In this document: positions 9,442-18,388 of the stretch, piece by piece
Layout: each line of letters opens with the position of its first letter
Numbering within the stretch: position 1 is the first letter of the stretch
Assembly: GCA_029218425.1 (NCBI GenBank)
Contig: JAQXRH010000062.1
Coordinates: 1-44,239, forward strand
DNA: 44,239 nt
Direction: 5' to 3'
Source: Bacteroidales bacterium
GTDB lineage: Bacteria > Bacteroidota > Bacteroidia > Bacteroidales > Muribaculaceae
Notes under the pieces: model-generated
Databases searched by the model: none
Seen by the model: the letters and a program-made list of their open reading frames with translations, nothing else
What the model was told of the DNA's origin: nothing
Translations under genes and position numbers: made by a program

Positions 9442-9469
9442 CTCTATAATTCTAATTTTTTAGTTTTGA

Positions 9470-12400
9470 CTATTTCTTTTTAGCATCTATTTCTTTAAGC
9501 AATTCTTCTACTGCACGGTGCAATTGTGCGTCCTCACCTTTTACTATATCTTCGGGCGCATTCACCACTTTTACATCGGGCTCCAGTTGCGCATTTTCAA
9601 GATATTGTCCATTCGACATTTTATACCCTACTACCGGGATGCCGAAATAGAGGCTCGGATCCTGCAACGTCACCCAATTGACCGATGTCATCGTCCCTGG
9701 CACCGGCATTCCTACCAAGCGTCCTATGCCTCGGTTTTTATACACCCACGGCGTACCATGAGCATTGGAATAACACGGCTCGGCTATCAGCATGATGGTA
9801 GGTTTGTTGTATCGACGCGACGGCATGTCGCATATAGCATCGCCTCTTACCTCCTGCGTCAGATACTTCTCGCCAGAAAGCAATATCTCAATATCTTCGT
9901 GCATGCGGCCTCCGCCATTCCACCTTATATCTATCACTGCTCCTTCACATTCATTATACTTGCCAAGCAGATCGGAATACATCGGGCGGAAGCTATCATC
10001 GCTCATCGATGCTATATGCACATAGCCGAGTCGGCCGTTCGACCAGCGCTTCACATCTTCAGCACGCTGTTTCACCCATCGGCGATAGAGCAACTCATTT
10101 TCATCTCCCACGCTTATCGGCTTCACCACCTCTTCAAAGGTAGCACCAGTCGCAGGATCCGACACTTCTACAAGTGTTTTCTTGCCGGCCAAATTATTGA
10201 GCGCCGTAGTCGCATCAATATCATCACCAAGCTCTTCACCATTTATCTTCGTGATTATCATGCCATTGCGCATGCGTGTGGATGCATTGTCAAATGGGCC
10301 GCCAACTATTATCTCGGCTACTTTCAGCCCCTTACCTGCATATTCCATGTCGTAGAGCAAGCCCAAACGCGATGTCCTATCTGTTATGGCGTTCGCATCT
10401 GTGCCACGGAAACCCGAACCGGTATGCGACACGTTGAGCTCTCCGAGCAATTCAGAAAGCATGGTTGCGAAGTCATAATTATTGTTGATATGTGGCAAGA
10501 ACTTGCGGTAAGCCTTTGTCATGGCTTCCCAATCTATGCCATGCATATTCTTGTTGTAGAACATTTCACGTTCCGACAGATACACTTCGTCAAACATTGC
10601 CTCGCGTTCGGCGGCATGGTCAAGCGTCATTGTCGCAGAAGCAGTGATAGCTGTAGATTTGTCGGAGCCTACGTCAATCTTGCGCATCTTGCTGCCTGCT
10701 ATAAAGAGCGTCTTGCCATCTGCTGAAGGTCGCAATGACGCTCCTCCGGCATCGATACGTACTGCTACCGACGGGACTGGGTCGCGCAATTCCATTTTCC
10801 AAAGGTCGTAACCCTTCTCCACGCTCATCAAGAAATATAGGTTCTCGCCATCATTGTCCACCCATGCACCTGCAAGGTCGGCCGAGAATGGGGTAAGTCG
10901 TTCCACCCTATCTTCAATGCCGTCAAGTTCCACGATGATAGGTTCTACACTATCCTCGTCATCGCTCTCGGCGTCTTTCTTGTCGTCAGATTTCTTATCT
11001 TTCTTATCTCCGTCCTTCTTTGAACCCTTATCCGTTGACTCGCTTTTCTTCTCTTTCTTGGCTTTTTTATCGGCCTCTTTGCGCAATTCCAGGTCCTCTT
11101 TATTGAGGTTGAATTTATCGTATGCGTCGCGGTTGAGGAACACTATCATGGCATCGCTCTGCGATCCCCACGAAGCATGGTTGCGCATACCGTATTTCTC
11201 TGTCATGAACACTATGGCATTACCACCCATTGCCCATTGCGGATCATTATCTGTATATCCCGATCGGGTGAGGTGGGTCAATTCTCCCGTCTCGACATTG
11301 ATAATAGCGATATCGGTGTAAGGGCTATGGTTGTTGTCATCTACTTCAAGGGCTATCCAACGGCTGTCGGGCGACCACTTGTAGTCAAAGCCACCATCGC
11401 GGTATTTATAGGTCGACCCGTCGGTAAGCTGTTTCACTTTCTTGCTCTTGATATCCATCACCATCAGTTTGTTCCTATCCTGGATGAATGCGAGCTTCTT
11501 GCCGTTGGGCGAATATTGAGGCACCGTGCGCTCTATCTCATCGGCTGCAATAACAGGTTGCTCATCGATGAGTGTGGCATTGGAGAAGTTAGGGTCGTCT
11601 TCACGCGCTATTTTGGCCGAGTAGATATTGTAATGACCGTCGCGCAACGATGTGTACACTATCTCGCGGCCTTTGGGATGCCACATCGGATACTCCTCGG
11701 CGGCAGCCGTATTGGTAATCTGTTTCACCGACGAATGTTCCACCGAGCCCACAAAAATTTCGCCACGTGCTGCAAATGCCACCTGCTTGCCGTCATACGA
11801 CAGAGAGCCACTGCGTCCCGTTACCTTCATGCGCTCCAATTCGGGTGTCTCCTCTATGTTCACATTTACGGCCACCTTCTGCGGTTTACCACCATCACGG
11901 AGCGTATATATCTCGCCGTCGTAGCTGAAAGCAAGCGTCCCATCTGCCGCCTGCGAGAGGTATCGCACCGGGTGAGTCTTGAATTTCGTCACCTGCTGAG
12001 CCTTCGACATATCGCCGACCGGAGCTTTCCACACATTGAACGTGCCCCCATTGCGCTCCGACAGGAAATACACCGTAGTGCCGTCGGCTGAGAGCACCGG
12101 ATTGCGGTCCTCGCCAGCACGGTCGGTAAGGTTGGTATGCTTCCCCGTAGCGGCATCGTAGCGCCATATGTCGTGCGTCACCGACGATGTGTGGTGCTTG
12201 CGCCATTGATTTTCCATACCTTTCACATCCTGATAGAGGAACGAGCCGTCATTGCCGATGAAAGCAAGCGATTGTGCAGGCGTACCAAGCACCTGGCGAG
12301 GCTTGCCCCCTTTTACGCTTACGGCATAGAGTTGTGTCATGCGCGACGTGGGGAACATCGCACTTGTCGCCGGTGCCTGCACCGCCGCCGAATAATACAC

Positions 12401-12760
12401 CTCCTTGCCATCGGCCGAATATGCTTCTATATTTTCAGTAGCCGAATTTGTGGTAAGACGCACCGGTGTGCCCCCGGTGGCATCCATGACGTACACATCT
12501 ATATTGCCATGACGGTCGGAATTAAACGCTATTCTCTTATCGTCGGGCGACCATTTCGGCCCCGTCTCATAGCTGTCGGAGGTCGTCAGCCGCGTCGCCT
12601 CTCCGCCTCCCACAGGCACCGTGAAGATATCCCCCTTGTAGGTGAACGCTATCTGCTTGCCATCATGGGATATTTCCACATTGCGAAGCCATAGGGGCGT
12701 TGTCGCCGTTGCGCCTACTGCCATCGCAGCCATCGCACATAATATCGCTTTTCGTTTCAT
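9470..12760 (-). CDS. tricorn protease homolog, S41 family with beta-propeller and PDZ domain
   Basis: A 1096-residue predicted exported serine protease. A short signal peptide (MKRKAILCAMAAMAVGATA) is followed by PD40/WD40-like propeller repeats over ~25-540 (ISHDGKQIAFTYKGDIF, WSPDDKRIAFNSDRHGNIDV and similar). Residues ~558-603 are an extremely lysine/aspartate-rich hinge. A second propeller portion, a helical region, a PDZ domain (~800-880) and the S41 core complete it. The presumed catalytic residues are S778/H779 (NVSHTGSGF), nucleophile S998 (CYSNAHGTPW) and E1055 (YLENAQLEPD). H779-to-S998 spacing is 219, the same as H746-S965 in archaeal tricorn. It heads the four-gene minus-strand run. 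Unlike cytosolic archaeal tricorn, the signal peptide implies a periplasmic peptidase. Confidence 0.9.
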   Translation of the reverse strand: MKRKAILCAMAAMAVGATATTPLWLRNVEISHDGKQIAFTYKGDIFTVPVGGGEATRLTTSDSYETGPKWSPDDKRIAFNSDRHGNIDVYVMDATGGTPVRLTTNSATENIEAYSADGKEVYYSAAVQAPATSAMFPTSRMTQLYAVSVKGGKPRQVLGTPAQSLAFIGNDGSFLYQDVKGMENQWRKHHTSSVTHDIWRYDAATGKHTNLTDRAGEDRNPVLSADGTTVYFLSERNGGTFNVWKAPVGDMSKAQQVTKFKTHPVRYLSQAADGTLAFSYDGEIYTLRDGGKPQKVAVNVNIEETPELERMKVTGRSGSLSYDGKQVAFAARGEIFVGSVEHSSVKQITNTAAAEEYPMWHPKGREIVYTSLRDGHYNIYSAKIAREDDPNFSNATLIDEQPVIAADEIERTVPQYSPNGKKLAFIQDRNKLMVMDIKSKKVKQLTDGSTYKYRDGGFDYKWSPDSRWIALEVDDNNHSPYTDIAIINVETGELTHLTRSGYTDNDPQWAMGGNAIVFMTEKYGMRNHASWGSQSDAMIVFLNRDAYDKFNLNKEDLELRKEADKKAKKEKKSESTDKGSKKDGDKKDKKSDDKKDAESDDEDSVEPIIVELDGIEDRVERLTPFSADLAGAWVDNDGENLYFLMSVEKGYDLWKMELRDPVPSVAVRIDAGGASLRPSADGKTLFIAGSKMRKIDVGSDKSTAITASATMTLDHAAEREAMFDEVYLSEREMFYNKNMHGIDWEAMTKAYRKFLPHINNNYDFATMLSELLGELNVSHTGSGFRGTDANAITDRTSRLGLLYDMEYAGKGLKVAEIIVGGPFDNASTRMRNGMIITKINGEELGDDIDATTALNNLAGKKTLVEVSDPATGATFEEVVKPISVGDENELLYRRWVKQRAEDVKRWSNGRLGYVHIASMSDDSFRPMYSDLLGKYNECEGAVIDIRWNGGGRMHEDIEILLSGEKYLTQEVRGDAICDMPSRRYNKPTIMLIAEPCYSNAHGTPWVYKNRGIGRLVGMPVPGTMTSVNWVTLQDPSLYFGIPVVGYKMSNGQYLENAQLEPDVKVVNAPEDIVKGEDAQLHRAVEELLKEIDAKKK

Positions 12761-12807
12761 ATCTTAGCTATTTGGTATTTAATCTACGGGTATTGTGTAT
12801 ATTATTG

Positions 12808-12815
12808 CAAATTTA
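12808..12815 (-). promoter_or_regulatory. -7 element of the tricorn-homolog operon
   Basis: On the minus strand TAAATTTG (plus-strand CAAATTTA at 12808-12815) matches TAnnTTTG. Transcription would start near 12802, leaving a leader of about 40 bases. Confidence 0.55.
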
Positions 12816-12840
12816 GTGAAAATATTAATTTAAATTTACA

Positions 12841-12875
12841 TTATACATAAATATTTTATTATACATAAATATTTT
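12841..12875 (+). repeat. tandem 17-bp direct repeat in divergent promoter region
   Basis: TTATACATAAATATTTT occurs at 12841-12857 and again at 12859-12875, an 18-bp period. It lies between the divergent promoters of the tricorn operon and the agmatine operon, about 20 bases upstream of the putative -7 box at 12896. Placement and exactness suggest a regulator-binding site, but slipped replication of AT-rich DNA could also explain it. Confidence 0.8.
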
Positions 12876-12895
12876 GATATGTCACCGAGATTATA

Positions 12896-12903
12896 TATCT
12901 TTA
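12896..12903 (+). promoter_or_regulatory. possible -7 element of the agmatine operon
   Basis: TATCTTTA at 12896-12903 differs from TAnnTTTG only in the last base. It would give a start near 12910 and a leader of about 36 bases before the small ORF at 12946. Confidence 0.35.
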
Positions 12904-12945
12904 CCCATCGATTCACGACTTCACTTCTTTATAATGTACTGACAC

Positions 12946-13182
12946 ATGGATACTGATATCGTTAATTTTTTTACTGACATTATCGAGCAGTCAGGCAGTT
13001 ATGATATAGCCAAAGCCGAGTTTCAGCGTATTATCGCCGACGACGACGACCTCCACGCTCAATATCGCGATTGGTGCGAGGCTAACGGCTATTCCGAACG
13101 TGACGGCTTCGATGAGTTCATAAATGAGCGTATCGACTCTCATGACTCTGTTTGGGATTCCCTCAACGACTTCGACGAATGA
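12946..13182 (+). CDS. small acidic protein of unknown function, first gene of the agmatine operon
   Basis: A 78-residue protein, strongly acidic with a DDDD run near residues 32-35 and the ending DSLNDFDE. It is predicted to be mostly helical and cytosolic, with no signal peptide or membrane segment. The segment QYRDWCEANGYSERDGFDEF and the ending VWDSLNDFDE resemble small hypothetical proteins I have seen in Bacteroidales, but no function is known to me. The codon use is like the neighbours and its stop overlaps the aguA start as ATGA, so it is very likely a real, translationally coupled gene. Confidence 0.78.
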   Translation: MDTDIVNFFTDIIEQSGSYDIAKAEFQRIIADDDDLHAQYRDWCEANGYSERDGFDEFINERIDSHDSVWDSLNDFDE

Positions 13183-14258
13183 ACGTAACCAACACATCAC
13201 AACCGCCTGTTGCAGCTCAAGCGACCAATCATCTACGCATGCCAGCCGAGTGGGAACACTTCGGCGCCGTTCTCATTGCATGGCCACATGCCGACTCCGA
13301 CTGGGCTTATATGCTCGACGATGTGACTCATTGCTATTGCGACATCGCCCGTGCAATACTCGACAGCGGCGCACTACTTATCGTGGTAGCCCCCGATATT
13401 TCCATCCCAAAAGCGTTCCTTAATGGCTTCGACGTATCGCGCATCATCTTCTGCCAAGTAGCCACCAACGACACCTGGGCACGCGACTTCGGCCCCATTA
13501 CCGTAGTCGACTCTGATGGAAACATTCGCCTTACCGACTTCTGCTTCAACGGTTGGGGCCTTAAGTTCCCCGCATGCCTTGACAACCTTATCAATTCCAA
13601 ACTGTCAAAAGCGAAAGTACTTGACGCGCCATTAGACAACCACCTCGGGTTCGTTCTCGAAGGCGGCTCTATCGAAAGCGACGGAGCCGGCACCATCCTC
13701 ACAACTTCCGAATGTCTCCTCTCCCCCAACCGCAACGGCGACCTCTCCCGCTCCGACATCGAAAACTATCTCCACCATGCCCTCGGAGCCGACCGCATTT
13801 TGTGGATCGACCACGGCTACTTAGCCGGCGACGACACCGACTCCCATATCGACACACTCGCACGCCTTGCCCCTAACGACACCATCATTTATGTCAAGTG
13901 CGACAACCCTGCCGATGAGCACTACCCCGCTTTGTCGGCCATGGAGCATGACATAATGGCCCTACGCACCCGCCAAGGCAACCCCTACAACCTCGTGGCA
14001 CTGCCAATGCCAGACCCTATCTACGATGAAAACGGGCAACGCCTGCCAGCAACCTACGCCAATTTCCTCATTACCGATAATACAATACTGCTTCCCGTCT
14101 ACGGACAAGCCGCCAACGACCGACTCGCCGAACAAATACTCAAAATTGTATTTGCCGACCGACGCATCATCACCGTTGACTGCCGGCCCCTCATTCGTCA
14201 GCACGGCTCGCTCCACTGCGTGACCATGCAGTTGCCTAAAGAAATCCTTCCGATATGA
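13179..14258 (+). CDS. aguA: agmatine deiminase (agmatine iminohydrolase), PAD family
   Basis: The 359-residue enzyme should convert agmatine to N-carbamoylputrescine and ammonia in the cytosol, the first of two steps from agmatine to putrescine. The ATG at 13179 overlaps the stop of the upstream small gene; an earlier TTG at 13152 lies inside that gene and is not favoured. Family signatures include MPAEWEHFGAVLIAWPH at the N-terminus, NDTWARDFGPI, LEGGSIESDGAGT, the histidine-containing GDDTDSHIDTLARL and the C-terminal HGSLHC, where C347 is the expected nucleophile. The aguB start overlaps its stop (ATGA at 14255-14258), so the pair is translationally coupled. A more general peptidyl-arginine-deiminase-like role is possible, but the aguB partner argues for agmatine. 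Confidence 0.92.
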   Translation: MNVTNTSQPPVAAQATNHLRMPAEWEHFGAVLIAWPHADSDWAYMLDDVTHCYCDIARAILDSGALLIVVAPDISIPKAFLNGFDVSRIIFCQVATNDTWARDFGPITVVDSDGNIRLTDFCFNGWGLKFPACLDNLINSKLSKAKVLDAPLDNHLGFVLEGGSIESDGAGTILTTSECLLSPNRNGDLSRSDIENYLHHALGADRILWIDHGYLAGDDTDSHIDTLARLAPNDTIIYVKCDNPADEHYPALSAMEHDIMALRTRQGNPYNLVALPMPDPIYDENGQRLPATYANFLITDNTILLPVYGQAANDRLAEQILKIVFADRRIITVDCRPLIRQHGSLHCVTMQLPKEILPI

Positions 14259-15148
14259 AAACTCCCGACATACTTCGCACCGGCATCATCCAGCAACACA
14301 ATAGTAGCGACATCGCCGACAACCGACGCCGCATAATGGACAAAATACGCGCTTTGGCTGCCGATGGCGCTCAACTAATCGTCAACCAAGAGCTACACGA
14401 TTCGCTCTACTTCTGCCAAACGGAAAATGTCAACGAATGCGACCTCGCACTCCCTATCGACCACTGCGACATCATGGCTTACGGCAAGCTCGCCGGAGAG
14501 CTCGGGGTAGTAATCGTAACATCTATCTTCGAACGCCGCGCTCCCGGCCTCTACCACAACACCGCCATAGTATTTGACGCCGACGGTAGCGTGGCCGGCA
14601 AATACCGCAAAATGCACATCCCCGACGACCCTGCTTACTACGAAAAATTCTACTTCACACCAGGCGACATCGGGTTCAAACCTATCGACACCGCCGTCGG
14701 TCGGCTCGGCGTTCTCGTTTGCTGGGACCAATGGTATCCCGAAGCTGCCCGTATCATGGCTTTGTCGGGTGCTCAATTGCTCATCTACCCCACTGCTATT
14801 GGCTACGAAAGCTCCGACGCCCCGGAAGAACAGACACGCCAACGCGAAGCTTGGATCACCGTGCAACGCGGACACGCCGTTGCCAACGGACTTCCCGTCG
14901 TAGCCGTCAACCGTGTTGGTCACGAGCCCGACCCTTCACGCGCCACCAACGGCATTACTTTCTGGGGCAATAGCTTTGTAGCCGGACCTCAAGGCGAATT
15001 CATATTCCAAGCGCCAACCGACAACGAATGTACCGCCATCATCGACATCGACATGCACCGCTGCGAGCAAGTGCGCCGCTGGTGGCCTTTCCTACGCGAC
15101 CGACGCATCGACGCCTACTCCCCCATCCTCCGCCGCTTCAACGACTAA
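14255..15148 (+). CDS. aguB: N-carbamoylputrescine amidase, carbon-nitrogen hydrolase (nitrilase) superfamily
   Basis: A 297-residue enzyme expected to hydrolyse N-carbamoylputrescine to putrescine, CO2 and ammonia, completing the route begun by AguA. The nitrilase catalytic triad is visible: E46 in VNQELHD, K119 in KYRKMHIPDD and C156 in LGVLVCWDQWYPE. The DPAYYEKFYFTPGD segment after the lysine is typical of AguB-type amidases. Length fits the family (about 290-300). The start codon overlaps the aguA stop. No arginine decarboxylase or spermidine synthase is in the window, so agmatine must come from elsewhere in the genome or from the gut. Confidence 0.92.
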   Translation: MKTPDILRTGIIQQHNSSDIADNRRRIMDKIRALAADGAQLIVNQELHDSLYFCQTENVNECDLALPIDHCDIMAYGKLAGELGVVIVTSIFERRAPGLYHNTAIVFDADGSVAGKYRKMHIPDDPAYYEKFYFTPGDIGFKPIDTAVGRLGVLVCWDQWYPEAARIMALSGAQLLIYPTAIGYESSDAPEEQTRQREAWITVQRGHAVANGLPVVAVNRVGHEPDPSRATNGITFWGNSFVAGPQGEFIFQAPTDNECTAIIDIDMHRCEQVRRWWPFLRDRRIDAYSPILRRFND

Positions 15149-15249
15149 TCCCCAAAGGGTCAGATGCAAAAGATGGTTTCAATGTTAAAATGTCGCAGGC
15201 GTTTGCCACAACCATACGCCAATACGAGCAGCAAAGCCGCGTTTCTATG

Positions 15250-15365
15250 GGCTCCCATTCTATCTCCATATCGGAGACATGACATTGTGGTTAACCCTGG
15301 GATTCAGCCTATGGTAAGTAATTGATTGCATGCGGTTTAACCTCCGAGATGCGTTTTGTGATTCA
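15250..15365 (+). repeat. diverged copy of an intergenic repeat (second copy near 31.7 kb)
   Basis: This stretch of the 393-bp gap after aguB contains TTGTGGTTAACCCTGGGATT, then CAGCCTATGGTAAG and TTTAACCTCCGAGATGCG. The same blocks appear in the same order at 31715-31825 (TTGTGGTTAACCCCAAGCTT, CAGCCTGGGGTAGG, TTTAGCCTCGGAGAGGCG). The copy here is more decayed. I see no protein-coding sequence in 15149-15474. Confidence 0.7.
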
Positions 15366-15474
15366 TGTACAGTTATGCCGGATTACATCGCGTGCCACTT
15401 GCGACAGACACGCATTGATTATATAAATGCAGATCTATCCATTTTTCCCGCCAAAATTATCGGCATAAAAATAA

Positions 15475-15505
15475 GCGAGTTGACTCAGAATTTAAATCAA
15501 CTCGC
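15475..15505. terminator. bidirectional terminator between aguB and the C10 protease gene
   Basis: GCGAGTTGA (15475-15483) pairs perfectly with TCAACTCGC (15497-15505) around a 13-base loop. T-rich sequence follows on the plus strand (CTTTATATTA) and on the minus strand (TTATTTTTATG), so it can serve both convergent genes. Confidence 0.75.
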
Positions 15506-15541
15506 CTTTATATTACTTGGATTTGCGTCCGCTTTATTATT

Positions 15542-18367
15542 TTACTTCAGTGCTATTTTTGCTACTGCGTGCGCTCCGTTGGAAAGAGTGGCCGACACTA
15601 TGTAGATGCCTGACGGCATCTCTGAGAGATTGTAGCAGTCACGCGCTATCGTCTGTCCAGCTATCGTACATACCTCTACTGCCGAGACAGTCTGGCCGTC
15701 AGCAGGGACTACACGCAGCTGCTTTCCTTCGAGCCATATCGCCGCAGATGTTTCCGCAGCCTCCATGGCATCGATACCGCCCACTTCGCCAATTGCTATA
15801 GTATTGGCATAAAGTGCATAATTGCCGAGAGGCGTAGACTTGGAGCTGGAACCGGTCTCAACTATCACCATATATATACCATCCTCAAGCGAACTTCCAG
15901 GGCGATAAGCGCCTGAGACAGATACCGGTTCCCCCGTCACAAACCTCATTCCGCTCTTCATCGTCACAATCTCCCCTTTCGTATTGGTGAGCTGACGCAC
16001 TCGTATATAGAGAGTGGTTGACACAGTCTGGCGCGCTATGGCCTCAAGTGCGAAATTCACTCTGTCGGTTTTCGCTATCCTGTCAGGGAAATCAAACGCT
16101 GTAACATCGGCAACGATTTTGTCAGACGGAGCTATCTTAATCGAGAGCGGCTCGTCGAGCGACACCATGGGCGTATGCGAGTTGTCGTCGTTTACCTGCA
16201 CGAAATCAAGAGTATACAAGCCGGGGTCGTGCGGTAGCTGTCGCGCAAAGACTACAGATACAGCCTTGTCGCTGCTAAATGCGGTTTCCGACATGACAAA
16301 AGGCGTGACGAGTCCTGTTTCTGTATTAGTGAGACGCGCCAGTATTTTAGCATTGCCGTTCACGCCTGCATTGCGGAACACCCCGGAGACATAAAGAGTC
16401 TCACCTTGCGTGGGTTCCTCCGGCGCATTTTCCGAACTGCTGTTGATCTGCCATGAGGGCGTGCCGACAAGGCGCACAACCGGACCGTCAGGAGCCGGAC
16501 GCACATTGACCTCGGCCTGAGCAAACCCGTTGAGTGCGAAGGGATATTCCGTGTCATTGGCCTTGACAAGCACATCCAGACGATAACGGCCTGCAGGAGC
16601 TTCGGCACTTACAGGAAAGGTGACATCGACCGACTCGACACTCTGGCTATAGATGCTGACACTGACATTGGCATCGAAAACCTCCGACGGGTCGTCGAGC
16701 GATGTCAAACGTATGGTGATTGACGATATATTATAGTCGCCGGTAAGACTCTCCATCAAGAACGCCACGCGTCCGTAACCTCCGGCATACAGGTCGCCGT
16801 CGGTTTCTATCGCTGAATGGAGCACAACATCGGGATACGGAAGATGCTTCTCGCCGAGAATTATTTTGCCATTCTTTACCGACGCACGATTGCGCGACGG
16901 AAGCCCGCTCGGATGACGGAGCACTGTCCAGCGGTCACCATCCGTGGCCTTGTAGACAAGACACATATCATAGTCATCGCCGTCGGCCACACCATCGACC
17001 GTCGACGCCACATTGCGCAGCGTCACTAACGCCGAACCCGAATGTCCGTTTTTAAACCCGTCAATCGACAATGCGTCGCCACCGAGTGTAGCCACGACCT
17101 CTCCGTCTTTTACCAACGCACCCTCGATGCGTCCGCTGAACGGCTCTACATCGATATTGCCGGCATAGCACATCATCGTGTATGTGTTCCCAAACGGCCC
17201 GTCAATGCTCAGACGCGACTCGCCGTATATGGCGTGGTCGCGCGTCGAACCGTCAACTGCCGGTCGTATGCCTGTCACCATATCCTGGCTCAGATTATAA
17301 CCGCCGGCTCCGCCGCCCTCGCCGAGCGACGACGGGTCAAGATGGTTGATGCGGAAATATCCGTTGGAACTGCCGTACCAACCCCAGTTGACATGCACGA
17401 AATCGAGCGAATCATATCCGTCAAGCACGAAAGCATGGCCGCCGGAGCCTCTGTCGCTCGAACCGCCGTAAAACACCGGACGCCCCTGGTCGAGCTCACT
17501 CTTTATCAGCGACATCCACTCCGATGTGGAATAATAGTTACGCATGTGCCCGCGCACCCCGGCATCATAGCCGAAATAGTTGCGCAGAGCGTATGGCACG
17601 AGCATGTCGTAAGCACCGCTGGCACTCGCCTCATATTGCATCTCTACAGCCACGCCAAACTGTGCGGCGAGCGTCGAGTAAGCCTCTGTCTGCTGCGCGC
17701 TGACCGACTGCGGCACAGCCGCCGGCATCAGTTCCCATAGATATTCCGTATTGCCGAAATCTGCCGTAAGCGTATTCTTCGACATCGGGTCGGTATAGGT
17801 TTTTGAACCTGTTCCCTTGGCGGGATAAGTATGATAGCGCATGATCTGCGTAGCCGCACAGGCCACGCAACCGGTATAGAACCGTGTGTTGCCCGATGCC
17901 ACCGGCGTGAGCGCATTAAACGGAGTGCCCTGCCCCCAGGCGATATCGCCGAGCAACGGAGCGACTACCACTGACGGCTGACCCTCCATCACACTGCCGG
18001 CATCGGCGTTATCTGCAGGCAATGCCTCGAATGCAGCCGAGTAGAGTCCCAGAAGCCCTGCAAGCCCTTCCGGTGCCGAGGTCATATCTATGCCGCCGGA
18101 ATAACTGTATGCAAGGATTTCGCCGAAGCGGTCGTCGCCCGACACTATCACAAAGCCGCCTCCTTCATTATTGTAAATGTAATACGGTCTCACAGCTTCG
18201 GAAGATGCCATCTCGGTGCCCGGTGCTTTCTTAAGGCGTGGCATCTCAGTGGTCCGGCCTGACAGGAAACCGGAGGCTATTGCCTCGGCCTGCGACGGCG
18301 TGACCGTTTTCGCACCGGCAAGCGGTGCGAGGCCGAGAGCCGCTATCAGATATATCAGTCTTTTCAT
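15542..18367 (-). CDS. secreted C10-family (streptopain-like) cysteine protease with C-terminal sorting domain
   Basis: A 941-residue exported protease. The signal peptide (MKRLIYLIAALGLAPLAGA) is followed by a Spi-type propeptide (~20-110), which inhibits the enzyme until cleaved. The papain-like C10 domain spans ~135-375; the nucleophile is C167 in TGCVACAATQIMRYH and the general base H311 in GGHAFVLDGYD, followed by VHVNWGWYGSSNGYF. The long remainder is made of beta-rich Ig-like segments. The last ~75 residues (VEVCTIAGQTIARD ... PSGIYIVSATL) resemble a type A C-terminal sorting domain, implying T9SS-type export and surface attachment. In the cytosol it would be inactive. It resembles SpeB, interpain and Bacteroides fragilis Bfp proteases. 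A second CTD-bearing gene lies directly upstream. Confidence 0.9.
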   Translation of the reverse strand: MKRLIYLIAALGLAPLAGAKTVTPSQAEAIASGFLSGRTTEMPRLKKAPGTEMASSEAVRPYYIYNNEGGGFVIVSGDDRFGEILAYSYSGGIDMTSAPEGLAGLLGLYSAAFEALPADNADAGSVMEGQPSVVVAPLLGDIAWGQGTPFNALTPVASGNTRFYTGCVACAATQIMRYHTYPAKGTGSKTYTDPMSKNTLTADFGNTEYLWELMPAAVPQSVSAQQTEAYSTLAAQFGVAVEMQYEASASGAYDMLVPYALRNYFGYDAGVRGHMRNYYSTSEWMSLIKSELDQGRPVFYGGSSDRGSGGHAFVLDGYDSLDFVHVNWGWYGSSNGYFRINHLDPSSLGEGGGAGGYNLSQDMVTGIRPAVDGSTRDHAIYGESRLSIDGPFGNTYTMMCYAGNIDVEPFSGRIEGALVKDGEVVATLGGDALSIDGFKNGHSGSALVTLRNVASTVDGVADGDDYDMCLVYKATDGDRWTVLRHPSGLPSRNRASVKNGKIILGEKHLPYPDVVLHSAIETDGDLYAGGYGRVAFLMESLTGDYNISSITIRLTSLDDPSEVFDANVSVSIYSQSVESVDVTFPVSAEAPAGRYRLDVLVKANDTEYPFALNGFAQAEVNVRPAPDGPVVRLVGTPSWQINSSSENAPEEPTQGETLYVSGVFRNAGVNGNAKILARLTNTETGLVTPFVMSETAFSSDKAVSVVFARQLPHDPGLYTLDFVQVNDDNSHTPMVSLDEPLSIKIAPSDKIVADVTAFDFPDRIAKTDRVNFALEAIARQTVSTTLYIRVRQLTNTKGEIVTMKSGMRFVTGEPVSVSGAYRPGSSLEDGIYMVIVETGSSSKSTPLGNYALYANTIAIGEVGGIDAMEAAETSAAIWLEGKQLRVVPADGQTVSAVEVCTIAGQTIARDCYNLSEMPSGIYIVSATLSNGAHAVAKIALK

Positions 18368-18388
18368 ATTCGCTTTGATTTTATAAGT

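Noticed and set aside
9518-10726. 402-codon plus-strand frame antisense to the tricorn homolog
   Set aside because: It is the shadow of a long gene with strong codon bias; the translation is rich in H, Y, R and C and resembles no protein.
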